Source: JBKEDC01 sp047972995 (lineage in GTDB: Bacteria; Bacteroidota; Bacteroidia; Bacteroidales; Prolixibacteraceae). From it: DNA of 64,000 nucleotides. The stretch is from NCBI GenBank assembly GCA_047972995.1, contig JBKEBD010000002.1:219074-283073 (forward strand), read 5' to 3'. Both the position numbers and the translations under genes were made by a program. Numbering within the stretch: position 1 is the stretch's first letter; each line of letters begins with the position of its first letter. Positions 50,641-58,932 of this stretch are shown here, in pieces. The notes under the pieces were generated by a model. It had not been told where the DNA came from. It did no database searches and saw only the letters and a program-made list of their open reading frames with translations.

Positions 50641-53367
50641 TTAAAAGGTGTAAGACAAGCCTACGCTGAAATTCATACCTTTCTTATATTGGCTCAACAC
50701 AATCGGACTAGCATCGGCCCCCTGCGAATTGCCTTGGCGAGTGAGCTTGTAGCTCGGATTCAGCAAGTTTTGTGCTTTCAAGCTGATGCCGAAGTGTTGG
50801 TTCAAATCAATTTTCGACACCAAGTCGAGCGAAGCCACCCCTTTCTCCATAATATCTTGATATCCCACCATGCCAATAGTGTAAATTCGGTCGGAGAAAT
50901 AGGCAAACACCAATGAGTTTGTAATTGCGAAATCATGCTTCTTGATGCTGTGCGACAAATCGACGTTCAACAAAAAGGGAGAAGCTCCCTCTAACTCCGA
51001 CTGTGTATTGGTAAAATCATCTTTGGTGTTGAGGTTCACTTTCGTGAAAATGTATGAGGTGTTCAATCCTGCCGAAAGCTTCGAAGAACGATCGCCATCT
51101 TCATTGCTCGATTTAACAATATTTTTGCGCACCTCTAGTTCTGCACCTGCCACTGTGGCTTGGTCGGTAATATTGTCGTAGGTTAAGAAGTTACCTGCAC
51201 TTTGTTTTTCTACGCGCGAAATAGGGTCTTTAATCAGCTTAGCAAAACCAGTTACAGTAAGCAATTCATCGCGCGAAATAAACCAATCCCATTTCAAATC
51301 TACATTATAGTTGGTCGCCGGTTTTACATCGGGGTTACCTTGCGATTGAAAGCTCACATCAACATATCGAAACGGTGAAATTTCCTTTGCCTGTGGCATG
51401 GTGTATGTTTTGCTTGCACCCAATCGAAGGGAGTGAGCATCATTCAGCTCATACTTTAAGTTCAAGCTCGGCAGTAGAAAAAGCTCGTTAATTTCGGTAG
51501 AGCCCACTGTTCCTCCTCGATCTACCATATAATCTACTTGCATCAGCACTTGGTCGGCACGCAAGCCGGCAGCCGCCACAAACTTTGGGCTAAACTGATA
51601 TACCATTTCACCAAAAACCGAGTTAGCATATCTACTCACCGAGTAAGTATCGTTATTTCTGTCGAGGGTGAATTTCCCACCCGAAAACGAAGTACTTATA
51701 TTATCTTGATTGAAATAGCTATCCAAGTCCACTTTATTTTCGGGGAAGGTAACTACCGACTGCGCACTAAATCCATGATCATATTCCACAGCCTCAAAAT
51801 TTCGTGTTACAAATCGCCCGCTATATCCCAACTTAAAAGCCGACACGTCATTATCTTCCAAAGAAAGTTTATGTGAATAGATGGCTCGCACATTAAAATC
51901 TTGCTCTTTCAAGTCTGAGAAAAAACGTTGTTGGCGCCCTGTTCCCGCAGTAGGACGAAGCGTGCCATCGCCCATGTCGGATAGATAATTAAAGCGACGG
52001 TCTGGCTCATTGCCACTCACCGAATTCAGACTCAAGCCCAAATCGAGGTTCGATTTTTCGTTTATCGTCCATACTGAAGTTAACTGATTCACTAAAAGTG
52101 TATTATCGTTAATCTGCTGACGAATCAATAATCCATCTTCAGTAGGCGAATCTTGAAATTTTTCAGAGTCCATACCGAAATATTCGCCATAGCTTTGCAC
52201 CGTATTGTGAATTAAAAATGCGTTATAACCCAATTTCACCTTTTTTGTGGCATAATCTACATTAGCCATAAGCATATGGGTGTAGGTTTCATTATATTTC
52301 TGATAATCCTGATCGAGCCAAACAGTGCCCGTAGTTGTGGTGTTCGCTGTGTTTCCTTCCGAATAATTCATTTTCGTATCGTAAGAGCCCACCACCAGAA
52401 ATTGCAAGGTGTTATTGCCTAAGTCCATTTTCTTACCACCAACCACTTTCACTCCCTTGTTAAGGTTCACTCCGCTAGCCAAGCTAGGGTTTAGTGAATT
52501 GTGGAACGAATAATCGGTCATATTGGTTGGACCCGCTGTTTTATCAGCAAAACCAAAGCCACTCACCCTATCAGGTCGGTAGAAATCTTTGCCCACAGTT
52601 TGCGAGTTGCCACCAACCGACACATCTACACTTAGCTTCGAATCGCCTGTCATCTCTTTAGTGAGTACATTAATATCGGCACCTGCCACATCGCCAGTGG
52701 TATTTGCCGAAAATACTTTATTCACTCCCACCGCTTGAATGATATCAGAAGAGAAGAAGTCGAGCGAAATATTTTTATATTCGGGATCTTCCGAAGGCAC
52801 CGGGAAACCATTGAGTGTTGTGGAATTATAGCGATCGCCAAGTCCTCGCACAAACACATTCTTCACGCCTTCTTGTTTCGAAATGCCCGATACCTTAGTT
52901 ACTGCCCCTTCTGCATCGCTCACCCCTTTTCTCGAAAGCTCTTGCGCTCCTACAGCTTGCGTAGCCACCACTGCATTGCGTTGTTCTATAAGTAACATTC
53001 CTTCCGACTCGCGGTTTCTTTGTGCCACCACTTCCACACCGCCAATTTCTACGGCTGCATCAAACATCTCGAAGTTAAACGTGTAGGTTTCGCCTGCCTT
53101 TAGCGTTACCTTTTCAACAACTTGAGTTTCATACGACACAAATGAGCAAAGCACATTATAAGTACCAGCATCGGCCGTAAAGGTGTAGTTTCCCTCAAAA
53201 TCGGCCATTGCCCCATTTGTAGTTCCTTGCAACATCACCGTTGCTCCAATCAAAGTTTCACCACTTTTCTTATCGATTACCGTTCCTACAACGGTTGCCT
53301 TCTGCGCCATGGCAAATACCGACAAGAACGAAAGTGCGAAAACCAAAACTGTTCTTTTAAAATCCAT
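50641..53367 (-). CDS. TonB-dependent outer-membrane receptor with carboxypeptidase-like N-terminal domain
   Basis: 908 residues from the ATG at 53367; the frame extends ten codons upstream. The signal peptide ends near FAMAQ. A carboxypeptidase-regulatory-like beta-sandwich follows (TVVGTVIDKKSGETLIGATV, about 22-105), then the plug (SRKGVSDAEGAVTKVSGIS, VFVRGLGDRYNSTTLNGFPVP, in pieces) and a 22-strand barrel ending in a C-terminal aromatic (GLSYTF). It takes up an unknown ligand using TonB energy. It lacks the SusC-type length and a SusD neighbour. The codons for SELEGAS carry a 19-base repeat identical to part of the glmM terminator. Confidence 0.9.
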   Translation of the reverse strand: MDFKRTVLVFALSFLSVFAMAQKATVVGTVIDKKSGETLIGATVMLQGTTNGAMADFEGNYTFTADAGTYNVLCSFVSYETQVVEKVTLKAGETYTFNFEMFDAAVEIGGVEVVAQRNRESEGMLLIEQRNAVVATQAVGAQELSRKGVSDAEGAVTKVSGISKQEGVKNVFVRGLGDRYNSTTLNGFPVPSEDPEYKNISLDFFSSDIIQAVGVNKVFSANTTGDVAGADINVLTKEMTGDSKLSVDVSVGGNSQTVGKDFYRPDRVSGFGFADKTAGPTNMTDYSFHNSLNPSLASGVNLNKGVKVVGGKKMDLGNNTLQFLVVGSYDTKMNYSEGNTANTTTTGTVWLDQDYQKYNETYTHMLMANVDYATKKVKLGYNAFLIHNTVQSYGEYFGMDSEKFQDSPTEDGLLIRQQINDNTLLVNQLTSVWTINEKSNLDLGLSLNSVSGNEPDRRFNYLSDMGDGTLRPTAGTGRQQRFFSDLKEQDFNVRAIYSHKLSLEDNDVSAFKLGYSGRFVTRNFEAVEYDHGFSAQSVVTFPENKVDLDSYFNQDNISTSFSGGKFTLDRNNDTYSVSRYANSVFGEMVYQFSPKFVAAAGLRADQVLMQVDYMVDRGGTVGSTEINELFLLPSLNLKYELNDAHSLRLGASKTYTMPQAKEISPFRYVDVSFQSQGNPDVKPATNYNVDLKWDWFISRDELLTVTGFAKLIKDPISRVEKQSAGNFLTYDNITDQATVAGAELEVRKNIVKSSNEDGDRSSKLSAGLNTSYIFTKVNLNTKDDFTNTQSELEGASPFLLNVDLSHSIKKHDFAITNSLVFAYFSDRIYTIGMVGYQDIMEKGVASLDLVSKIDLNQHFGISLKAQNLLNPSYKLTRQGNSQGADASPIVLSQYKKGMNFSVGLSYTF

Positions 53368-53629
53368 AAACCTGTTTTTGTGTAAAGGCAACATCATTCG
53401 CCCAAAAATTTTGCATTGTTTTTTCTACACCACAAAATAGCGGGGAAAGGATTACACAATGATTACAAAAAGAATACAGTTAGATTAATTTGCTTTGCGC
53501 TAAAAAAATAAAACAAACAGCGACACAAACCCCATTTGCCTTGGCGAAATAAAACAAGGACAAAAAGCTTAGTTTGTTAACAAGTTTTTAATGTGTAATT
53601 GTATTTTTTTGAACATTGTTTACAAAAAG
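53368..53629. other. Intergenic region upstream of the TonB receptor
   Basis: AT-rich, no gene. I could not find an exact TAnnTTTG box for the minus-strand receptor gene; the plus-strand promoter for the receiver gene begins at 53630. Confidence 0.4.
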
Positions 53630-53659
53630 TTGCTTAAATATATTTTTATGCTATATTTG
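53630..53659 (+). promoter_or_regulatory. Full consensus promoter of the receiver-domain gene
   Basis: TTG (53630-53632), 19 bases, TATATTTG (53652-53659). It predicts a leader of about 75 nt. Confidence 0.7.
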
Positions 53660-53742
53660 CGCTAGAATCTAAACGAGTATCTATCTGTAAAAAAGGCATT
53701 ACTCAGAATAGCATAAAACACAATAAGCTAAATAATTATAAT

Positions 53743-54273
53743 ATGGCTTTGATCAATAAAAAACCCCTGATATTTGTTGTTGAAGATAACCAAGTTTACA
53801 ACTGTTTAGTTGTGAGCTTTCTTAAAACGAATGGTTACAGCAACATAGAAGCCTTTCTTTCTGGAGAAGATGTATTGAAAGCTCTCGAAACTAAAGAACC
53901 TTCGATTGTTATTCAAGATTTCCTCTTGGGTGGCATCAGTGGGATTGAAGTACTGAAGGCTGCGAAGGCGAAATACCCCACTGTAGAGTTTATCTTCCTT
54001 TCAGGAAACGACAGCATTGAGGTGGCTATTAACACCATGAAGTATGGAGCTTACGATTATATCGTAAAAGATCAAGTGGCACTTAAAAAGATGATCACTA
54101 AAATCGATCGTATTGAAGCCTTTAAAGCACTCGAAATTCAGAAAAAAGGATACAAGAAAGGTATCATTCTTTTCTTTGCTGCTTTGGTTGTTTTTGTGAT
54201 TCTTGTAATTGTTTTTGTACTTTTGAACCCGCAACACTTTGGGTGGAATCTGAAAACAATCTTTAATAGCTAA
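53743..54273 (+). CDS. Receiver-domain protein with C-terminal membrane anchor
   Basis: 176 residues. Residues 8-125 form a CheY-like receiver: acidic pair E14/D15 (FVVEDNQ), phosphoacceptor Asp59 (VIQDFLLGG), Ser87 (FLSGND) and Lys109 (IVKDQ, without the usual following Pro). A basic stretch (KKGYKKG) leads to a strong membrane helix at ~140-161 (GIILFFAALVVFVILVIVFV) and a short tail. There is no output domain. Stand-alone receivers are common, but a receiver tethered by its own C-terminal helix is unusual. A partner kinase is not nearby. Transcribed alone. Confidence 0.85.
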   Translation: MALINKKPLIFVVEDNQVYNCLVVSFLKTNGYSNIEAFLSGEDVLKALETKEPSIVIQDFLLGGISGIEVLKAAKAKYPTVEFIFLSGNDSIEVAINTMKYGAYDYIVKDQVALKKMITKIDRIEAFKALEIQKKGYKKGIILFFAALVVFVILVIVFVLLNPQHFGWNLKTIFNS

Positions 54274-54284
54274 TAATATTACCA

Positions 54285-54333
54285 TTATAAATAAAGAAAG
54301 CCCAGCTCTTGCTTGGGCTTTCTTTATTTATAA
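54285..54333. terminator. Terminator of the receiver gene, perfect 20-bp stem
   Basis: Arms 54285-54304 and 54314-54333 are fully complementary with a 9-nt loop; CTTTCTTTATTTATAA provides the T-rich side. Confidence 0.92.
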
Positions 54334-54346
54334 TAAACTCGTTATC

Positions 54347-55351
54347 ATGAACAACACTAAAAAAATTGTAGGAATCGGTAGTGCTTTGGTCGATATCCTA
54401 GCACAACTTCCCAACGATGAACTTCTTCAACAGTTCGACTTGCCAAAAGGTAGCATGGTGCTTGTTGACGCTGAAAAGTCAAAACAAATTATCGATGCAA
54501 CAGCTTCGTTAAACCCAAGCATTGAAACTGGCGGATCGGCTGCCAACACCATTCGTGGAATAGCTCAGTTAGGCGGACAAGCAGCCTTCATTGGCAAAGT
54601 AAACGACGATGAAATGGGTAACTTCTTCAGCAAATCATTCACCGACCTAGGAGTAAACTTCCACCGCCTACAAAGCGATATTCCTTCGGGAGTAGCAGCC
54701 ACGCTCATATCGCCCGACTCTGAGCGCACGTTTGGCACTTACCTCGGTGCTGCTAGCGAGCTTAAACCTAGCGACCTGAACGATAAACTTTTCAAACCTT
54801 ACGATATACTACACCTTGAAGGATATTTGGTGTTCAACCATACACTCATTGAAGATATTTTGAAACGCGCTAAAAAGCACGGACTTAAAGTATCGCTCGA
54901 CATGGCAAGCTACAACGTAGTAGAAGCTAATCTTGATTTCATGAAGCATTTGCTTGATAACTATGTTGACATTGTGTTTGCCAACGAAGAAGAAGCCAAA
55001 GCCTACACCGGAAAAGAGCCAGCAGAAGCACTTAGCGAAATTGCTAAACAATGCGAAGTGAGTGTGGTGAAAGTGGGTAGCAAAGGTTCTTTGGTGCAAG
55101 CCAATGGTTCTATCTTCCTTATTCCTGCTTACAAAGTTAATGCTGTTGATACCACCGGAGCGGGCGATGTGTATGCCTCGGGATTCCTTTATGGCATGGC
55201 AAACGGACTAAACTTCAACAAATGTGGACGAATTGGAAGCCTTCTTGCCTCGGAAGTAATTAAAGAAGTAGGCGCAAAAATACCCGATAGTGCTTGGGAA
55301 TACATCAACGACGAATTGAAAAACTTCGCTTTCCTAGAAGAAGACGAATAA
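54347..55351 (+). CDS. PfkB family carbohydrate/nucleoside kinase (adenosine kinase-like)
   Basis: 334 residues. The PfkB signatures are present: IETGGSAANTIRGIAQLGG near the N terminus and DTTGAGDVYASGFLYG with the catalytic Asp near the C terminus. The start (VGIGSALVDILAQL) and AANT motif resemble adenosine kinase and related sugar kinases of Bacteroidetes. It transfers phosphate from ATP to a sugar or nucleoside hydroxyl; the exact substrate cannot be read. It is followed, across a strong hairpin, by a deoxynucleoside kinase gene, which fits a nucleoside-salvage role. Confidence 0.85.
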   Translation: MNNTKKIVGIGSALVDILAQLPNDELLQQFDLPKGSMVLVDAEKSKQIIDATASLNPSIETGGSAANTIRGIAQLGGQAAFIGKVNDDEMGNFFSKSFTDLGVNFHRLQSDIPSGVAATLISPDSERTFGTYLGAASELKPSDLNDKLFKPYDILHLEGYLVFNHTLIEDILKRAKKHGLKVSLDMASYNVVEANLDFMKHLLDNYVDIVFANEEEAKAYTGKEPAEALSEIAKQCEVSVVKVGSKGSLVQANGSIFLIPAYKVNAVDTTGAGDVYASGFLYGMANGLNFNKCGRIGSLLASEVIKEVGAKIPDSAWEYINDELKNFAFLEEDE

Positions 55352-55399
55352 TTTAGTCGCCCACTAACGTTCGTAAAAAGCGTTAGTGGGCGACTAAAT
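55351..55399. terminator. Strong hairpin between the two kinase genes
   Basis: Perfect 19-bp arms (55351-55369 and 55381-55399, ATTTAGTCGCCCACTAACG and its complement) with an 11-nt loop. No T run follows, and the next start codon is 8 bases away, so it may attenuate or protect rather than fully terminate. Confidence 0.7.
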
Positions 55400-55407
55400 A
55401 CTACCAT

Positions 55408-56028
55408 ATGAAACACATTGCTATAGCTGGAAACATCGGAGCCGGGAAAACAACGCTCACCGAATTGCTTGCCAAACACTATAATTGGATAGCCGAATAT
55501 GAAAAAGTAGATGATAATCCCTATCTGAACGATTTCTATGAGGATATGCGACGCTGGTCATTCAATCTGCAAGTGTATTTCCTCACTAGTCGATTCCAAC
55601 AAATCCTCGCCATTAGAGAAGCTGGGAAAACGGTTATTCAAGACCGAACCATATTTGAAGATGCCGAGATATTTGCCCCAAACTTGCAAGCTATGGGGCT
55701 TATGCCGGTGCGCGACTACGATAACTACCGCTCTATTTTCAACATTATGAGCCAACTTGTGAAGGCTCCCGATTTGATTATTTATTTGAAAGCGAGTATC
55801 CCCACGCTAGTCAACCACATTCAGCGCAGGGGCCGCCAATATGAAACGTCTATTCGTATTGACTACCTTACACAGCTAAACGAGCGATATGAGAATTGGG
55901 CTAAAAGCTACACCGCCGGAAAACTAATCGTGATTGATATCGATAAAATAAATATTACCACCTCTGAGGGGTTAAATCATGTTATCGACCGCATAGAAGC
56001 CGAAATACACAGCCTATTCAACGAGTAA
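55408..56028 (+). CDS. Deoxynucleoside kinase family protein
   Basis: 206 residues. P loop GNIGAGKTT (8-16), the substrate-binding acid in EKVDDNPYL, the (E/Q)DR motif QDRTIFEDAEIF and the lid RRGRQYE match bacterial deoxyadenosine/deoxyguanosine kinases. It phosphorylates salvaged deoxynucleosides with ATP. It lies just downstream of the PfkB-type kinase. Confidence 0.9.
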   Translation: MKHIAIAGNIGAGKTTLTELLAKHYNWIAEYEKVDDNPYLNDFYEDMRRWSFNLQVYFLTSRFQQILAIREAGKTVIQDRTIFEDAEIFAPNLQAMGLMPVRDYDNYRSIFNIMSQLVKAPDLIIYLKASIPTLVNHIQRRGRQYETSIRIDYLTQLNERYENWAKSYTAGKLIVIDIDKINITTSEGLNHVIDRIEAEIHSLFNE

Positions 56029-56056
56029 ACTGAGGTTTCAGACTTCGATTAAACAC

Positions 56057-56103
56057 AAAAAGCGTCTTTCAACTCACGAAATGTGAATCGAAAGACGCTT
56101 TTT
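56057..56103. terminator. Terminator of the kinase genes
   Basis: AAAAAGCGTCTTTC and GAAAGACGCTTTTT form a 14-bp stem; the 19-nt interior can pair further (CTCAC/GTGAA region). T run on the plus strand and an A/T tail on the other. Confidence 0.9.
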
Positions 56104-56131
56104 ATATGGTATAAACTGTTGCTAACTCTGG

Positions 56132-56380
56132 TTAGTAGTTTAATATACGCTTCAAAAATCGCTGACCAGCAACGCTTCTAAAAAATCGAATTCGTCGGAT
56201 GGCATACGATTGACTGTTGCATTTCTCATGATACATCATCGTCCAAGTGCCGGGGCCCTTCGTATCGTCAATGATTCCTTTATTGTGAGCATTCTCCACC
56301 TTTTTCAAATCCTCATTACTTGTGCAACCATAGTGCCACTTATCGCGCTCTAGATTGTATAACACATAAGCCAAATGCAT
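56132..56380 (-). CDS. Degenerate GIY-YIG domain protein
   Basis: 82 residues aligning with the small UPF0213-like GIY-YIG nucleases. The first motif is AYVL and the second HYGCTS. The catalytic Arg region (normally LxxRLxxHN) reads LKKVENAHN, and the Glu region (normally REKxIK) reads RIRFFRS, so both key catalytic residues seem lost. The tail GQRFLKRILNY fits the family's end. It is probably a binding rather than a cleaving protein, or a gene under decay. It has its own promoter box inside a palindrome. Confidence 0.65.
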   Translation of the reverse strand: MHLAYVLYNLERDKWHYGCTSNEDLKKVENAHNKGIIDDTKGPGTWTMMYHEKCNSQSYAIRRIRFFRSVAGQRFLKRILNY

Positions 56381-56399
56381 ATCTCTCTAATTTTAATTT

Positions 56400-56423
56400 G
56401 CCACAAAGATACAAATTTGTGGC
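56400..56423 (-). promoter_or_regulatory. -7 box inside a 24-bp dyad upstream of the GIY-YIG gene
   Basis: GCCACAAA and TTTGTGGC are perfect inverted arms around 8 bases. The minus strand reads TATCTTTG (56411 to 56404), a TAnnTTTG box, within the dyad. It could be an operator, or a weak terminator for ccsA, whose stop is 12 bp away. Confidence 0.5.
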
Positions 56424-56434
56424 AGATAAGAAAC

Positions 56435-57229
56435 TTAACTCGAATAAGTGTGCATACTTCCTTTCGCCGAAGGCAAATAATTTACCCCTTTCCACGTAAT
56501 GAGCAAGAACACAAATGCTACTAAAAGCAAAACTAAAGCCACTTTCACCTGCTTCGGATAGGTTCTGCGAAGGTGAATGTAAAGCAAGTAAAACACACTA
56601 GTGATGAATGCCCATGTTTCCTTCGGATCCCACGACCAATAATTTGCCCAAACCTCTTTTGCCCAAAGTGCCCCCATAATCAAGCCAAGCAACAAGAAAC
56701 CCACACCTGCATAAACCAACCGATCGGTGCGGTGTAAATAATCGCTCGGCAAATTGTTGCCCCCTCGCATCTGCCATAAACCTTTGGCTGCCAAAAGCAT
56801 TGCCACAGCCAACAAGGCATAAGAAATAATATAAACCGACACATGGGGCACAAACCACGGACTTTGTAAGGCTGGCATGAGATTCTTATTTTGCACCTCG
56901 GGCATGAAAAAGATGAGTAACGAAAACACAACTGCCAAAAGTGCAGCATAAGAAAGCATCCAGTTGTATTGCCACCTTCTATACACAAAGAATCCGGCTA
57001 AGGTTATATATATGCCATACCACAATCGGGTTTCCCCCATGGTGCGCATGGGTGGGCGACCAAGAGTTATCCACAACCCAATAGCAAATGCTAACATGGT
57101 TAAGGTGCCTAGCACGAATAAAACAGGAGCAACCTTGCTCCATTTGCTTTTAACCAAAGCCAAAACTCCTCCCGAAATCCACAATAGCAGGGCGGGAAAC
57201 AGAAAATAAGGATATAACGACCAATTCAT
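56435..57229 (-). CDS. ccsA: Cytochrome c biogenesis protein CcsA-like (heme handling)
   Basis: 264 residues from the ATG at 57229, which shares one base with the stop of the upstream gene (TGATG). About eight hydrophobic helices. The tryptophan-rich heme motif is present as VWANYWSWDPKETWAF, and conserved His residues occur in WFVPHVSVYIISYALL and YIHLRRTY. It forms with the ResB/Ccs1-like protein the system II apparatus that exports heme and attaches it to c-type cytochromes on the periplasmic side. Confidence 0.9.
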   Translation of the reverse strand: MNWSLYPYFLFPALLLWISGGVLALVKSKWSKVAPVLFVLGTLTMLAFAIGLWITLGRPPMRTMGETRLWYGIYITLAGFFVYRRWQYNWMLSYAALLAVVFSLLIFFMPEVQNKNLMPALQSPWFVPHVSVYIISYALLAVAMLLAAKGLWQMRGGNNLPSDYLHRTDRLVYAGVGFLLLGLIMGALWAKEVWANYWSWDPKETWAFITSVFYLLYIHLRRTYPKQVKVALVLLLVAFVFLLITWKGVNYLPSAKGSMHTYSS

Positions 57230-58422
57230 CAGCTCTTTTTTTGATAACCCCAAAATAAACTCAACGCACCTAGGATTAGCATCGCCAATCCAACTTGTGT
57301 GAGGTTCTTCCATGGGTCATATATCAATTGAAACACACTAAAACTCGAAGCCTTCCCTTGCGTTGCATCAAAACTCGATTGATATACCGACCAAGCGCCT
57401 AAATGCAACGGGCGATTAACCGCTATGCGTTGCTGAAACTCATTGCCATTTTGTGTTATCTGCACTAGCGATTCATAGGAACGCGCCTCTGGATTAAGCA
57501 TGACCAAACTTTGCGTTGCCGACAAGCCAAACATTCGATAAGGCACTTGCCAATTTCCACAAGTAACCCACGACGATTTACCATCCGCTTGAAGCCACAC
57601 TGCCGGAGGAAATCCATTGTCATCAGCAGCTTGATATCCTCCTTTCTCATCGGGAGATGCTTGGTCGATATACTTCAACAATAGAAAATGATGTTGAAGC
57701 AACTCAAAAGAACTTGCTGCCGAATCAACATCGTAAAACGAGGGTGCACCTTCGGGCAGATATTTACCTGTTTGCACATCAATAATGGCTAGTTTGGGTA
57801 AATAGGTTTGTATTTCAAAATCGACAAGCTGCAAAGAAAATGGCAAATCATGGTTTCTCCCCGATTGGGCGGTTGCTTTTGTTATTTGCTGTCCCTCTTT
57901 CACCTTTGCCCGAAGCTGCAATTTATCGGCTGTGCCTAGTCCTATGGATAGCAACACGATTAACAGGCCCGCATGGTTCAAAAAGAAACCCACGTTGAGC
58001 ACCGAAAGCTCCCATTTCAACCGTCTAAAGGTGGCGAAGCTAAGCGCAATGAGCAAATACAAATAGCTCAACACAAAAGGATAATAGCTCGTCATGGCAC
58101 GAATGCCCAACCGTGCGGGGATATCATGTGCATCGGTTTGCTGATGAGTGAGCCCAAACACAAGTGCCATGAGCCCAATGAAAAACAATGCCGATAGTGC
58201 TGTAGCCCCCGACGATAAAAAACGTGTAATTCGATGCGTGGACAGAAGTTTACAACATAATCCTGCTACGAGTAACAAGAGTACGGTGGTTATTAAATTC
58301 ACGGGATAAGCCAAAATGGCTAGCGGAAATGCGCCGAAAAAAGATTGCAACCCAAGTCCCATTGCAAACAAAACGAGCATAACCATTGAGGCTTGTTGTA
58401 CGCTTTTATACTTTCTAATCAT
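57229..58422 (-). CDS. Cytochrome c biogenesis protein ResB/Ccs1-like
   Basis: 397 residues from the ATG at 58422. Four N-terminal hydrophobic segments (starting at ~13, 40, 75, 115, e.g. GLLIVLLSIGLGTADK) precede a large periplasmic domain and a final helix (LTQVGLAMLILGALSLFWG). The phrases SLQLVDFEIQTYLPKL and VNRPLHLGAWSVYQSSFD are typical of ResB-like proteins. It is the Ccs1/ResB half of system II. A TAnnTTTG box ends five bases before the ATG. No cytochrome gene (for example nrfHA) lies next to the pair in this window. Confidence 0.85.
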   Translation of the reverse strand: MIRKYKSVQQASMVMLVLFAMGLGLQSFFGAFPLAILAYPVNLITTVLLLLVAGLCCKLLSTHRITRFLSSGATALSALFFIGLMALVFGLTHQQTDAHDIPARLGIRAMTSYYPFVLSYLYLLIALSFATFRRLKWELSVLNVGFFLNHAGLLIVLLSIGLGTADKLQLRAKVKEGQQITKATAQSGRNHDLPFSLQLVDFEIQTYLPKLAIIDVQTGKYLPEGAPSFYDVDSAASSFELLQHHFLLLKYIDQASPDEKGGYQAADDNGFPPAVWLQADGKSSWVTCGNWQVPYRMFGLSATQSLVMLNPEARSYESLVQITQNGNEFQQRIAVNRPLHLGAWSVYQSSFDATQGKASSFSVFQLIYDPWKNLTQVGLAMLILGALSLFWGYQKKS

Positions 58423-58427
58423 GCCTA

Positions 58428-58435
58428 CAAAGGTA
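58428..58435 (-). promoter_or_regulatory. -7 box directly before the ResB-like gene
   Basis: Reads TACCTTTG on the minus strand (TAnnTTTG), five bases before the ATG, suggesting a leaderless transcript. No clear -33 element. Confidence 0.45.
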
Positions 58436-58493
58436 ATAATTTTCAGAATCACCGTTAGAAATTAAAAAATCTTTGATTTTTTCAACATAAAGG

Positions 58494-58524
58494 TTTGCAG
58501 ATTAAAAAATGAACTTTATATTTG
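58494..58524 (+). promoter_or_regulatory. Full consensus promoter of the tRNA operon
   Basis: TTTG (58494-58497), exactly 19 bases, TATATTTG (58517-58524). It lies 49 bp before tRNA-Ser. Confidence 0.8.
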
Positions 58525-58573
58525 CACCCACATTCAGAGGAATAAAAACAACACCTTGTTTGATTAATGATTT

Positions 58574-58665
58574 GGAGGGGTGGGTGAGTGGCTGAAACCA
58601 CCAGTTTGCTAAACTGACGTACGGGGCAACCTGTACCGGGGGTTCGAATCCCCCTCCCTCCGCCA
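58574..58665 (+). tRNA. tRNA-Ser (anticodon GCT)
   Basis: Acceptor GGAGGGG pairs with TCCCTCC (one G-T), discriminator G, and CCA is encoded. The anticodon loop TTGCTAA gives GCT, for AGC/AGU codons. The long variable arm (GTACGGGGCAACCTGTAC) is typical of serine tRNAs. First gene of a four-tRNA operon. Confidence 0.96.
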
Positions 58666-58679
58666 TTTTCTTCTGATTT

Positions 58680-58754
58680 CGGGATGTAGCGCAGTCCGGT
58701 TAGCGCACCTGCTTTGGGAGCAGGGGGTCCCAGGTTCGAATCCTGGTATCCCGA
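58680..58754 (+). tRNA. tRNA-Pro (anticodon TGG), copy 1
   Basis: Acceptor CGGGATG pairs with TATCCCG, discriminator A, no encoded CCA. Anticodon stem CCTGC/GCAGG with loop TTTGGGA gives TGG. T arm CCAGGTTCGAATCCTGG. Identical to the copy at 58808. Confidence 0.97.
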
Positions 58755-58807
58755 CAAAACGAAAGGTTTACGCAAGTAAATCTTTTTTGGTTATGATTAT
58801 TGATTTT

Positions 58808-58882
58808 CGGGATGTAGCGCAGTCCGGTTAGCGCACCTGCTTTGGGAGCAGGGGGTCCCAGGTTCGAATCCTGGTATCCCGA
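58808..58882 (+). tRNA. tRNA-Pro (anticodon TGG), copy 2
   Basis: Identical in all 75 bases to the copy at 58680-58754, with similar preceding bases (GATTT.CGGG). A recent tandem duplication within the operon. Confidence 0.97.
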
Positions 58883-58932
58883 CAAGATAAAAGACCTACA
58901 AATGTGGGTCTTTTTCATTAGAAGCAAGTCTT

